Shown here in pieces: positions 9,891-18,713 of a stretch of DNA of 64,000 nt (its first letter is position 1; each line of letters opens with the position of its first letter). The DNA comes from Chlamydiota bacterium (lineage in GTDB: Bacteria > Chlamydiota > Chlamydiia > Chlamydiales > Rhabdochlamydiaceae): positions 1-64,000 of the forward strand of contig JAJFMD010000004.1 in NCBI GenBank assembly GCA_021772335.1, given 5' to 3'. The translations under genes and the position numbers were made by a program. The notes beneath the pieces are model-generated. The model worked only from the letters and a program-made list of their open reading frames with translations. It was not told the origin of the DNA and made no database searches.

Positions 9891-10868
9891 ATGAAAAACC
9901 AAGGATATCGTGTTGCTCTTATCGGCGCAAGTGGCGTCATAGGAAAAGAATTGTTATGCTTATTAAAAAAGCATGCATTTCCCCTTGAAGAGCTGCGCTG
10001 TTTTGCTTCTAAGAAAAAAACAATCGATGATCAACTCATCGCGTATCCGCTTGCAGAAAATAGTTTTGATGACATAGATCTTGCATTTTTCGCAGCAGGA
10101 AAAGAGGTCTCTAAAAAATGGATTCCTTTAGCACTTAAATGCGATGTGACATGCATTGACTTAAGCAGCTTGTATCGTCTTGATCCCAATGTTCCTCTGA
10201 TCATTCCAGAAATTAATGGAGAGCTGATCAATAACAAACTCATCGCCTCGCCCAATTGCACAACGACATTTATGTTGATGGCATTAGCTCCTCTGCATCG
10301 AGCTTTTAAACTCAAGCGCATCATCGCCTCTACCTATCAAGCAGTTAGTGGAAGCGGCCATGCTGCATTGCAAAAACTTAAAGACCAAACACAAGACACT
10401 CTCAACAATAAATCGATCACAACCTCTCCACACTACGCCTTTAATCTTTTCTTGCACGACTCTCCTGTCAATGATGAAGGATACAATGATGAAGAGAGAA
10501 AAATGCACGATGAGACCCACAAAATTTTAAATGCACCAGATATTGAAATTAGCGTGACCTGTGTTCGTGTGCCCACCTTTCGTGTGCATGCCCTTTCAAT
10601 CACAGCCACTTTTGAAAACGCTATAACACCTAACCAAGCAATGGAGCTACTCGTAAATATGCCAGGCATCATCCTAGATGCTAATGCAACCCCTGAATCT
10701 CTTGCTGGCAAAGAGCAGGTCGCCATTGCGCGCATACGGCAACCTTCGTTTTGTAACAAAACCCTTGAATTCTGGGTGCTCGGAGATCAGCTGCTCAAAG
10801 GAGGAGCTCTTAATGCTGTGCAAATTGCTCAAATAATTACAAAGGAAAATCTATGTCATTCACACTAG
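9891..10868 (+). CDS. asd: Aspartate-semialdehyde dehydrogenase
   Basis: 325-aa NADP-dependent enzyme reducing aspartyl phosphate to aspartate semialdehyde, feeding the lysine/diaminopimelate branch used for peptidoglycan precursors. Rossmann start [17 protein letters not shown], catalytic Cys in [10 protein letters not shown] (about residue 120), and the TYQAVSGSG loop are clear; [10 protein letters not shown] carries the substrate-binding Arg and His region. I chose the ATG at 9891 because the longer frame from 9843 adds 16 non-homologous residues and overlaps gmhA. The 3' end overlaps the next gene by 16 bp. Confidence 0.93.
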   Translation: MKNQGYRVALIGASGVIGKELLCLLKKHAFPLEELRCFASKKKTIDDQLIAYPLAENSFDDIDLAFFAAGKEVSKKWIPLALKCDVTCIDLSSLYRLDPNVPLIIPEINGELINNKLIASPNCTTTFMLMALAPLHRAFKLKRIIASTYQAVSGSGHAALQKLKDQTQDTLNNKSITTSPHYAFNLFLHDSPVNDEGYNDEERKMHDETHKILNAPDIEISVTCVRVPTFRVHALSITATFENAITPNQAMELLVNMPGIILDANATPESLAGKEQVAIARIRQPSFCNKTLEFWVLGDQLLKGGALNAVQIAQIITKENLCHSH

Positions 10869-11434
10869 ATCAAAATGATCCCGCTCCAGATTTCAATCTG
10901 CCTGCAACCGATGGAAAGAACTATTCACTTAAAGACTTTGCTCAAGCTGAATTGCTCGTCATTTTTTTCACCTGTAATCACTGTCCTTATGTGATCAATT
11001 CTGATGAGGTGACGCGCGCTACTGCAGACAAATATATCCCACGCGGATACGCCTTTGTCGCGATTAGTTCCAATAGCAAAAAAACCTATGAGGAAGACTC
11101 TTTTGAGCACATGATAGAGAGGATGAACGTCCATAAATTTCCATGGACCTATCTTTATGACGAATCGCAAGATGTTGCAAGAGTCTATGGCGCCCTGCGC
11201 ACTCCTCATTTCTTCGTTTTTGATAAACAACGCAAGCTGCGCTACACTGGAAGAGCTGTTGACAACCCACGTAATCCCGAAAAAATCACCGTCAATGATC
11301 TTGAAAATGCACTTGATGCTCTACTAAAGGGTGAAGAACCGCCAGTTTCTCGCACCAATCCGATTGGATGCAATGTCAAATGGGAAGGTAAGCCGCCCCA
11401 TTGGATGCCTGCCGAAGCGTGCGACCTTGTATGA
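10853..11434 (+). CDS. Thioredoxin-fold / AhpC-TSA family protein
   Basis: 193-aa cytoplasmic thioredoxin-like protein. Starts with the AhpC/TSA-type [19 protein letters not shown], followed by [10 protein letters not shown] with a CxxC redox pair (CNHC), then cis-Pro region [10 protein letters not shown]. The C-terminal [16 protein letters not shown] tail is typical of a group of bacterial redox proteins annotated as thioredoxin-family or redoxin. Probably a thiol oxidoreductase or peroxidase; partner unknown. Translationally overlaps asd. Confidence 0.85.
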   Translation: MSFTLDQNDPAPDFNLPATDGKNYSLKDFAQAELLVIFFTCNHCPYVINSDEVTRATADKYIPRGYAFVAISSNSKKTYEEDSFEHMIERMNVHKFPWTYLYDESQDVARVYGALRTPHFFVFDKQRKLRYTGRAVDNPRNPEKITVNDLENALDALLKGEEPPVSRTNPIGCNVKWEGKPPHWMPAEACDLV

Positions 11435-11437
11435 ACC

Positions 11438-11501
11438 GTTATTCAAGTTTGCTTGAATAACGAGAAGAAAAAGCGTTCTTATTCAACCAAACTTGAATAA
11501 G
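11438..11501. terminator. Two adjacent hairpins between convergent operons
   Basis: Hairpin 1 (11438-11461) is GTTATTCAAG / CTTGAATAAC, a perfect 10-bp stem with a 4-nt loop. Hairpin 2 (11478-11501) is CTTATTCAA / TTGAATAAG, a 9-bp stem. Both use the same TTATTCAA arm. They fill the space between the convergent ends of the thioredoxin-like gene and the tandem-array operon, so they probably terminate both transcripts; neither has a strong T-run. Confidence 0.65.
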
Positions 11502-11504
11502 CGG

Positions 11505-12419
11505 CTAGGCTGCCTTTGAAGAATCCGTAAGAATTGCGATTTTCTCATTATAGATACGAACAAGGGCAGAGACTTTAATCACATTTAATCCCCCTTCACC
11601 ATCATCAGGAGAACTTCTGACATCAAGAAGATCGATTCTTTTTCCTAAGCGCTCAATCCATCCTTCGCCTCGATGAAGGTATTGTTGTATAATCACTTGC
11701 ATACTTCCGATCGGACTGACATGCATCACTTCTTTCTTAGGGAAAAAGTTTTGAGCAACAATGGCTGTAAATCCATGTAGGAGCATCGACAGTCCTGCAT
11801 ACTTTCCTTCAAATACCCAATAGGGATTTCTAGAGATTCCGCGATTGTGAAAATAATAATCTTCTGAAAAATCTGACCCTATAGAGATCAGTATATCTTG
11901 ATAAGCGTTGATGACGTTTTTAAGAGTTTTCCAGTTTTTTTCTATAGACTCATCAGCCTGTATAATAGAAAAATTGCGATTTCTTGTGATGTAAACGACA
12001 TACTTAGTATCTTTTCTATAAAAGGCGGTATTCATATGATTAATGCCGATGGAATTCTTTTTAAGCACCTTTGTAATTTTACCACTGGTTTCCGTTTTTC
12101 TTTCGTTTGCCTGCTTTGTAAATGCCATGAATTCTTCCGGTGTGAAACCGGTAACATCTTTAGCTCGCTCGTAACTGGGATAACTACATTTCCCAGCAAG
12201 ACTTACAAGATAACTTAACACTCCATTGTTGGGATTTAAGAGGTTGGTTTCATTAGCCATCCAAATAGAGTGCTCTTTAAAATTGGTCCAATACTTTGCA
12301 TTTTCTTGAGTAATGATTTCCATGCGGAGATGCAAATCCTCTCCATCATATTTAAAAGAGGCGCCAAATACTCCTTCTTGAATAACAACAGGCTGAGCAG
12401 ACGTTGCTTCAATACTCAT
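11505..12419 (-). CDS. Tandem-array family protein, copy 1
   Basis: 304-aa soluble protein of a family I do not recognise, the last of seven tandem genes. Conserved blocks shared by all copies, in this copy's numbering: TGFTPEE near 90, YITRNRNF at 143-150, NRGISRNPYW at 192-201, GKYAGLSM at 205-212, HGFT at 215-218 and SPIGSM at 235-240. No signal peptide, membrane helix or known catalytic motif. Its start overlaps the upstream copy's stop by ATGA, so the array is translationally coupled. It is the most diverged of the single-unit copies (LHGFTAI instead of LHGFTGA). Confidence 0.8.
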   Translation of the reverse strand: MSIEATSAQPVVIQEGVFGASFKYDGEDLHLRMEIITQENAKYWTNFKEHSIWMANETNLLNPNNGVLSYLVSLAGKCSYPSYERAKDVTGFTPEEFMAFTKQANERKTETSGKITKVLKKNSIGINHMNTAFYRKDTKYVVYITRNRNFSIIQADESIEKNWKTLKNVINAYQDILISIGSDFSEDYYFHNRGISRNPYWVFEGKYAGLSMLLHGFTAIVAQNFFPKKEVMHVSPIGSMQVIIQQYLHRGEGWIERLGKRIDLLDVRSSPDDGEGGLNVIKVSALVRIYNEKIAILTDSSKAA

Positions 12420-13300
12420 CGCACACCGGCAGTTAATTGAATGTAGATGCGCACGAGAGCAGATATCTTGATCACATTCGTTCCATTTTCAACATCCCAA
12501 ACATCGGCTTCAAAATCTACGAGATCTTTATTTCCGCTTTCCAGCTCGATGTATCCTTCATTGGGGAGAAGATATTTGATGATAATCACTTGCATAGTAC
12601 CGATTGGCGAGACGTGCATCACTTCTTTCTTAGGGAAAAATCTTTCAGCCACAGCGCCTGTAAAGCCATGCAATATCATTGACAACCCTGAATATTTTCC
12701 TTCGACTACCCAATGGGGATTCCTAGAGATTCCTCTATTTTCAAAGCTTTTTTCAGCAGTAAAATTCGATCCTACAGAGATCAGTATATCCTGATATGCC
12801 TTGATGAAGTTTTTAAGAGTTTTTCCATTTTTTTTCATATACTCATCAGCTTTCAGAATGGAAAAATCACGATCTCTTGTTATATACGAGATATAATCTG
12901 GGCTTTGAGGGTAATTCATAAAATTGATACCCGTTGCATTGTGCTCAAGAATCTGCGTAATTTTATCTTGTGTCGCTTCTTTTAATGCACTGACCCGCTC
13001 TGAAAATGCCTCATGCTCTTCAGCAGTAAAACCTGTGACATCTTTCATTTCTTCATAACCAGGATAAGCTGATTTTCGGGCCATAACGAGTTTAGTCAGC
13101 ACTCCATAAGAGGGTCCATTCCATCTATTAGTCGTCCACATGCTATACTTCTTATAATTATCCCAAGCTAGATCAGTCTCTTTTGTTATAGACTCCATGC
13201 GAGCAAAAAGCGGCTCTTGATCTTTTATAAACGTCGCGCCAAAGACCCCTTTAGAAATAACTACAGGCTCTACGCTAGATTGTGCTTCAATACTCATCAT
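12416..13300 (-). CDS. Tandem-array family protein, copy 2
   Basis: 294-aa member of the same unrecognised family, carrying TGFTAEE, YITRDRDFSIL, NRGISRNPHW, GKYSGLSMILHGFTGAVAE and SPIGTMQVI. Two adjacent ATG codons (ATGATGAGT) overlap the upstream stop; either gives a coupled start. DNA similarity to copies 3 and 4 is visibly high through the 3' third, consistent with recent duplication or gene conversion. Confidence 0.8.
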   Translation of the reverse strand: MMSIEAQSSVEPVVISKGVFGATFIKDQEPLFARMESITKETDLAWDNYKKYSMWTTNRWNGPSYGVLTKLVMARKSAYPGYEEMKDVTGFTAEEHEAFSERVSALKEATQDKITQILEHNATGINFMNYPQSPDYISYITRDRDFSILKADEYMKKNGKTLKNFIKAYQDILISVGSNFTAEKSFENRGISRNPHWVVEGKYSGLSMILHGFTGAVAERFFPKKEVMHVSPIGTMQVIIIKYLLPNEGYIELESGNKDLVDFEADVWDVENGTNVIKISALVRIYIQLTAGVR

Positions 13301-14199
13301 GCACCGCCAGTTGCTTGATTCAAGATGCGGAGCAGAGCAGATATTTTGATCACGTTCATCCCGCTTTCACCAACATCATCAATGTCTACCTCAAAATCTA
13401 CGAGATCTTTATCCCCATTTTCCAGCGCAATATACCCTTCATTACGATGGAGATACTTGATGATAATGTTTTGCATACTGCCAATTGGGGAGACATGCAT
13501 CACCTCTTTTTTAGGGAAAAATTTGTCTGCAACGGCTCCTGAAAAACCATGCAGTATCATCGATAAGCCGGAATATTTCCCTTCGGATACCCAACGGGGA
13601 TTTCTTGAAATCCCTCTATTTTCAAAGCTTTTTTCTTCTTTAAAATTCGATCCTACAGAGATCAGTAAATCCTGATAAGCATTGATAAAACTTTTAAGAG
13701 TTCTCCCATTTTTCGTCATATACGCATCAGCTTCTAAAATGGAAAAATTGCGATTTCTTGTGATGTAGACGACATAGTCGGGACCGGTGTATTGTCCCAT
13801 AGCACTAATACCCGCTACCATAGCACTGATACCCGTTGCATTATACTTTAGAATCTGAGTAATTTTATCTTGCGTCGTTTCATTTAACGCACAAAACCTT
13901 TCTGAAAACGCCTGATACTCTTCAGCAGTAAAGCCTGTGAGATCTTTCATTTCATCGTAACTAGGATAATTTGAGCTTCTAGAGCTAACGAGCTGAGTTA
14001 AAACTCCTGATGAAACCCCAATAAATCGATTGGTTGTCCATACGCTATTGCATCTATACTTAAACCAGGCTGGCCAAGTTTCTTCTGTTACCCGTTCCAT
14101 CCGAAGAAATAGCGACTCTTGATCTCGAGTAAATGTTGCGCCATAGACGCCTTCGCGAATAATGACAGGCCCTATCCTAGACGGTGCTTCAATACTCAT
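13297..14199 (-). CDS. Tandem-array family protein, copy 3
   Basis: 300-aa family member with TGFTAEE, YITRNRNFSIL, NRGISRNPRW, GKYSGLSMILHGFSGAVAD and SPIGSMQNI. It alone contains a short internal duplication GISAMVAGISAMG around residue 130. The ATG at 14199 (TGATG overlap with the upstream stop) is preferred to the preceding GTG. Confidence 0.8.
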   Translation of the reverse strand: MSIEAPSRIGPVIIREGVYGATFTRDQESLFLRMERVTEETWPAWFKYRCNSVWTTNRFIGVSSGVLTQLVSSRSSNYPSYDEMKDLTGFTAEEYQAFSERFCALNETTQDKITQILKYNATGISAMVAGISAMGQYTGPDYVVYITRNRNFSILEADAYMTKNGRTLKSFINAYQDLLISVGSNFKEEKSFENRGISRNPRWVSEGKYSGLSMILHGFSGAVADKFFPKKEVMHVSPIGSMQNIIIKYLHRNEGYIALENGDKDLVDFEVDIDDVGESGMNVIKISALLRILNQATGGA

Positions 14200-15092
14200 C
14201 ACACACCACCAACTGCTTGCATATAGATGCGCATGAGAGCAGATATCTTGATCACATTCACTCCGGTCTCATCACAATCATTGATAGACGCCTTAAGTCG
14301 TACGAGATCTTTTTTTTTCTCATTTTCTAACACGATGTATCCTTCATTCGGCAGGAGATGCTTGGTGATGATCACTTGCATACTACCAATTGGGGTCACA
14401 TACATTACTTCTTTCTTAAAAAAAAATCTTTCAGCCACAGCTCCAGTAAATCCATGCAATATCATGGATAAACCCGAATACTTTCCTTCGACTACCCAAT
14501 AGGGATTTCTAGAAATCCCTCTATTTTCAAAGCCATTTTCTATAGAAAGATTTGCTCCTACAGAAATCAGAATATCCAGATAAGCATTGATGTAGTTTTT
14601 AAGGTTTAGTTGATTTTTCTTCATAAATTTATCAGCTTTCAAAATGGAAAAGTTGCGATTTCGTGTGATATAAACGATATAATTTGGGCTAAAGGCTTCA
14701 TTCATACCAAGAATTCCCGTTGCAGTGCGCTCAAGAATCCCCGTGATTTTATCTCGTGTCGCTTCTTCTAATGCAAAAACTCTCTCAGAAAATGTCTCGT
14801 ACTCTTCAACAGTAAAACCTGTATCATCTTTCATTTGTTCATAATCAGGATAATTCAATCTTCCGGCATCTAGGAGTTTAGTCAGCACCCCACAAGAAGG
14901 TCCAGACCATCTAGCAGTAATCCATACGCAATTTTGCTTATAATTATCCCAAGCTCGCGAAGTTGCTTCTGTTAGAAATTCCATGCGAAGAAAAAGCGGC
15001 TCTTGATCTTTTATAAACGTCGCACCAAAGGCTCCTTTAGAAAGGACAATAGGCTCAGAGCTTTCAATAGATTGTGCTTCAATGCTCATCAT
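14199..15092 (-). CDS. Tandem-array family protein, copy 4
   Basis: 297-aa family member with TGFTVEE, YITRNRNFSIL, NRGISRNPYW, GKYSGLSMILHGFTGAVAE and TPIGSMQVI; the FFPKKEVM block has changed to FFFKKEVM. Coupled to the upstream double-unit gene through an ATGATGAGC start/stop overlap. Function unknown. Confidence 0.8.
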   Translation of the reverse strand: MMSIEAQSIESSEPIVLSKGAFGATFIKDQEPLFLRMEFLTEATSRAWDNYKQNCVWITARWSGPSCGVLTKLLDAGRLNYPDYEQMKDDTGFTVEEYETFSERVFALEEATRDKITGILERTATGILGMNEAFSPNYIVYITRNRNFSILKADKFMKKNQLNLKNYINAYLDILISVGANLSIENGFENRGISRNPYWVVEGKYSGLSMILHGFTGAVAERFFFKKEVMYVTPIGSMQVIITKHLLPNEGYIVLENEKKKDLVRLKASINDCDETGVNVIKISALMRIYMQAVGGV

Positions 15093-16831
15093 GCACCGCT
15101 AGTTGCTTGCATATAGATGCGCATGAGAGCAGATATCTTGATCACATTTGTTCCATGCTCTCCATCGAAAATGGATGCCTGAAGCTCGGCAAGATCTGTA
15201 TTTCCATCGAACTGCTCAAGATACCCTTCATTAGGTAGTAGATACTTGCTAATAATCACTTGCATACTACCGATTGGTGAAACACGCATCTCTTCTTTCT
15301 CAGGAAAAAATCTATCTACAACGGCTCCAGTAAATCCATGCAATATCATGGATAAACCCGAATACTTTCCTTCGACTACCCAATAGGGATTTCTAGAAAT
15401 CCCTCTACTACCAAAGCTCCTTTCAACAGTAAAATCCGTTCCTATGGTGATAAGAACATTCCTGTATGCTTCTATGTAATTTTTAAGTGTGACTCCATTC
15501 TGGGCAATGTATTGATCAGCATTTAAAATAGAGAAATCAGGTGTTCTTGATGCATAGGCAATATAGTGCATCCCATCAGTATGAGAATCGGTATCCATGC
15601 ACCTGATGCCAATTGCATTACTTCTAAGCACTCGAGTGATTTTACCATCCGTTGCTTTAATTATTCTGATCGCTTTTTGCTCAAAAGCACGATGTTCATC
15701 AACTGTAAAACCTGTCTCCTTTTCAAATTCATCATGTTCAGGATAAATAGCTCTTTCTGCCATGTGAACTAGATAGCTAAGAATCCCTCTGCCTTGATTC
15801 GCAATCTCCATAGTATTGCTTTTATAATGAGCCCAAGCTGAAGCATTTTCTTCAGTCAATCGTTCCATGCGAAGATAAAGTGGCTCTTGATCTTTAGTAA
15901 CTGATGCACCAAAAACACCGTCGCGAATAACAACAGGCTGTCTACTTTCAGTAAAAGCAGACATTGCTTGATTAAAGATACGAATAAGGGCAGGCATCAA
16001 GATGACATTCCTTCCAAGCTCTTTATCACTAACGGATGCATCAAGTTCAACGAGATCTTTTTTTCCGCTGGGAAGCTCGATAAACCCTTCATTAGGTAAT
16101 AGATGCTTGCTAATGATCACTTGCATGCTACCGATTGGCTGCACGTATAGCGCTTGTTTTAGTGGAAAAAACTCATGAGCTACAGCGCCTGTGAATCCAT
16201 GCAATAGCATCGACAATCCTGAATATTTTCTCTCAAAGACCCAATAGGGATTTCTGGCAATCCCTCGATTATGAAAAGTGATTTTGCTCGTAAAATCCGA
16301 TCCCACTGCGATAAGAACACTTTTATATGCTTCTATGTAATTTTTAAGGGTTTGCCCATTCTGAATCATATAATCATTGGCTTTCAGAATAGAGAAATTG
16401 CGATCTCTCGTTATATAAGCAATATAATTTATTTTTGTTGCTTTGTGGGTGGTACACATATAAGTGATACCACCTGAATTGGCCTGAAGAAGTTGTGTAA
16501 TTTTGCCGTCTGTCGCTTCTTTTAATGCGATCGCTTTTTGCTCAAAAGCACAATGCTCTTCAGCAGTGAAACCTGTTTGCTCTTTAGTTTGTTCGTGACT
16601 TGGATAAATAGATTTTCCTGCATAGCTAACAAGATTGCTTAGTACTCCCATCCTATCATTAGCAACCCATGTGCTATTGTCTTTATAACGAGTCCAGCAT
16701 GGTGCATTTTGTTCAGTCAATGGTTCCATGCGAAGAAAAAGATTTTCATTACCTTTTTGAAATGTCGAGCCGAAAACACCTTCGTAAACAACAACAGGCT
16801 CTGTACCAACAGTGCTTGCTTTAATACTCAT
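15089..16831 (-). CDS. Tandem-array family protein, fused double unit (copies 5 and 6)
   Basis: 580-aa protein made of two complete family units end to end. Unit A spans residues about 1-290 and unit B about 300-580; each has its own TGFTAEE/TGFTVDE, NRGIARNPYW or SRGISRNPYW, GKYSGLSM and SPIGSM-like block (unit A reads QPIGSMQVI). The junction (NQAMSAFTESRQPVVI) joins the end of one unit to the start of the next, as if a stop/start overlap like those elsewhere in the array was lost. The ATG at 16831 gives the usual 4-bp ATGA overlap with the upstream gene. The fusion implies the units can work side by side or as dimers. Confidence 0.8.
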   Translation of the reverse strand: MSIKASTVGTEPVVVYEGVFGSTFQKGNENLFLRMEPLTEQNAPCWTRYKDNSTWVANDRMGVLSNLVSYAGKSIYPSHEQTKEQTGFTAEEHCAFEQKAIALKEATDGKITQLLQANSGGITYMCTTHKATKINYIAYITRDRNFSILKANDYMIQNGQTLKNYIEAYKSVLIAVGSDFTSKITFHNRGIARNPYWVFERKYSGLSMLLHGFTGAVAHEFFPLKQALYVQPIGSMQVIISKHLLPNEGFIELPSGKKDLVELDASVSDKELGRNVILMPALIRIFNQAMSAFTESRQPVVIRDGVFGASVTKDQEPLYLRMERLTEENASAWAHYKSNTMEIANQGRGILSYLVHMAERAIYPEHDEFEKETGFTVDEHRAFEQKAIRIIKATDGKITRVLRSNAIGIRCMDTDSHTDGMHYIAYASRTPDFSILNADQYIAQNGVTLKNYIEAYRNVLITIGTDFTVERSFGSRGISRNPYWVVEGKYSGLSMILHGFTGAVVDRFFPEKEEMRVSPIGSMQVIISKYLLPNEGYLEQFDGNTDLAELQASIFDGEHGTNVIKISALMRIYMQATSGA

Positions 16832-17715
16832 CTTGCACAACCGACTGCTTGATTAAAGATGCGTACTAAAGCAGACACCTTGATCCAATGCTTATTATCA
16901 CCCACATCAGAATCTTCGACAGAAACAGTAAGATCTTTAATATCTACCGACTTCTCTATTTCCTCAAAATACCCTTCACCTCTCTCAAGATATTTTTGTA
17001 AGATCACGCGCATGCTGCCAATTGGCATAACGAGCATCATTTTTTTAGCAGAAAAAAAATGATGTGCTACAACACCTATAAATCCATGTAATAGCATCGA
17101 TAGTCCCGAATATTTCCCTTCAAATACCCAATAGGGATTTCTGGAAATCCCTCGATTATGAAAATGGTCTTCTGCAGAAAAATCCGTTCCTACGGAGATA
17201 AGAATATCTTGATAAGCGGTGATGTAATTTTTAAGAGTTAGTGCATCTAACTTTATATCCTGACCAGCTTTTAGAATGGAAAAATCACGATTTTTTGTAA
17301 CATAAACGATATATCTCGTCTCACCGGGCTTAAAAGCGGTCGTCATAAACTTCATGCCAGTAAGAGTACTTTTGAGCACTGTGGTGATTTTACCATCCGT
17401 ATTTTCTTTTAAGGCAATCGCCTTTTCTATAGCTGATTTATGTTCCTCAGCTGTAAAACCAGTATGATCTCGAATTTGATCCCAAGTAGGACAACTAGCC
17501 CTTCCTGCCAATATCACTAGAGTACTCAGAATTCCCCTGCTGGAATTAGCTATCAAGTTAGTCGCTTCTTTATACTTTTCCCAAGCCCCTGTGTTCTCTT
17601 CCGTAATTTTTTCCATCCGAACAAAAAGAACTTCATTATCTTTTTGAAATGATGCGCCGTAGACGCCTTCTTGAATGATATAAGGTGTAATTCCTTCATT
17701 TACTGCTGTACTCAT
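16828..17715 (-). CDS. Tandem-array family protein, copy 7
   Basis: 295-aa family member starting MSTAVNEG after a good ribosome site (AAAGAGGGAATTTT). Nearly identical to copy 8 in the central region (YVTKNRDFSILKAGQDIKL onward), so these two arose from a recent duplication. It carries MPIGSMRVI instead of SPIGSMQVI. Between it and copy 8 lies a remnant of the lipase gene tail that records the duplication. Confidence 0.82.
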   Translation of the reverse strand: MSTAVNEGITPYIIQEGVYGASFQKDNEVLFVRMEKITEENTGAWEKYKEATNLIANSSRGILSTLVILAGRASCPTWDQIRDHTGFTAEEHKSAIEKAIALKENTDGKITTVLKSTLTGMKFMTTAFKPGETRYIVYVTKNRDFSILKAGQDIKLDALTLKNYITAYQDILISVGTDFSAEDHFHNRGISRNPYWVFEGKYSGLSMLLHGFIGVVAHHFFSAKKMMLVMPIGSMRVILQKYLERGEGYFEEIEKSVDIKDLTVSVEDSDVGDNKHWIKVSALVRIFNQAVGCAR

Positions 17716-17730
17716 AAAATTCCCTCTTTA

Positions 17731-17811
17731 TTAAACCATATTAGACGCTGCCATTTTACTAAGCAGACGGGGGCGATTTTGATGTGCTTGGATCGCTTTG
17801 ACAAGGCTCAT
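17731..17811 (-). pseudogene. Duplicated 3' remnant of the lipase-like gene
   Basis: A 26-codon frame beginning at the ATG that overlaps the copy 8 stop and encoding KAIQAHQNRPRLLSKMA followed by a short tail, which is the C terminus of the lipase-like gene at 18714-20177. The following spacer and ribosome site up to copy 7 also match the spacer before copy 8. The unit [lipase tail + spacer + family gene] was copied as one block of nearly 1 kb, leaving this fossil. Confidence 0.85.
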
Positions 17812-18683
17812 CCTGCGTTACTAGTTGCTTGATTAAAGATGCGTACTAAAGCAGTCACCTTGATCCAATGCATATTGTTACTCAGATCGGAATCTTCGAC
17901 AGAAACAGTAAGATCTTTAATATCTACTCCATTGTGATTCCCTTCACCTCTCTCAAGATATTTTTGTAAGATCACGCGCATGCTGCCAATTGGCATAACG
18001 AGCATCATTTTTTTTGCAGGAAAAAAATGATGTGCTACAACACCTGTAAATCCATGCAATAGCATCGACAATCCTGCATATTTTTCTTCAAATACCCAGT
18101 GGGGATTTCTGGAAATCCCTCGATTATGAAAATGGTCTTCTGCAGAAAAATCTGTTCCTACGGAGATAAGAATATCTTGATAAGCGGTGATGTAATTTTT
18201 AAGAGTTAGTGCATCTAACTTTATATCCTGACCAGCTTTTAGAATGGAAAAATCACGATTTTTTGTAACATAAACGATATATCTCGCCTCATCTGGACTA
18301 AAACTAGTTATCATATGATTAATGCCATCAGAATTACTTTTGAGCACTGTGGTGATTTTACCATCTGTTTTTTCTTTTAACGCGATCGCTTTTTTTGTAA
18401 ATTCATCATATTCTTCAGCTGTAAAGCCAGTGACATCTTGCACTTTATCCCAAGTAGGACAACTAGGTTTTCCTGACATTGTCACTAAAGAGCTCAGAAC
18501 TCCCCGGGAATCATTAGCCATCCATTTAGTAGCTTCTTTATACTTTCCCCAAGCTTTTGCATTCTCTTCCGTAATTCTCTCCATGCGAACAAAAAGATCT
18601 TCATTATCTCTTTTAAATGTCGCACCGTAGACGCCTTCTCGAATGAGAGAAGGTGTGATTCCTTCATTTACTGCTGTACTCAT
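17808..18683 (-). CDS. Tandem-array family protein, copy 8
   Basis: 291-aa family member, the first array gene after the lipase-like gene. Same start and ribosome site as copy 7, with TGFTAEE, YVTKNRDFSIL, NRGISRNPHW, EKYAGLSMLLHGFTGVVAH and MPIGSMRVI. About four residues shorter than copy 7 in the variable loop near 250. Probably the donor or recipient of the latest duplication. Confidence 0.82.
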   Translation of the reverse strand: MSTAVNEGITPSLIREGVYGATFKRDNEDLFVRMERITEENAKAWGKYKEATKWMANDSRGVLSSLVTMSGKPSCPTWDKVQDVTGFTAEEYDEFTKKAIALKEKTDGKITTVLKSNSDGINHMITSFSPDEARYIVYVTKNRDFSILKAGQDIKLDALTLKNYITAYQDILISVGTDFSAEDHFHNRGISRNPHWVFEEKYAGLSMLLHGFTGVVAHHFFPAKKMMLVMPIGSMRVILQKYLERGEGNHNGVDIKDLTVSVEDSDLSNNMHWIKVTALVRIFNQATSNAG

Positions 18684-18713
18684 AAAATTCCCTCTTTATT
18701 AATTATGTTTTTA

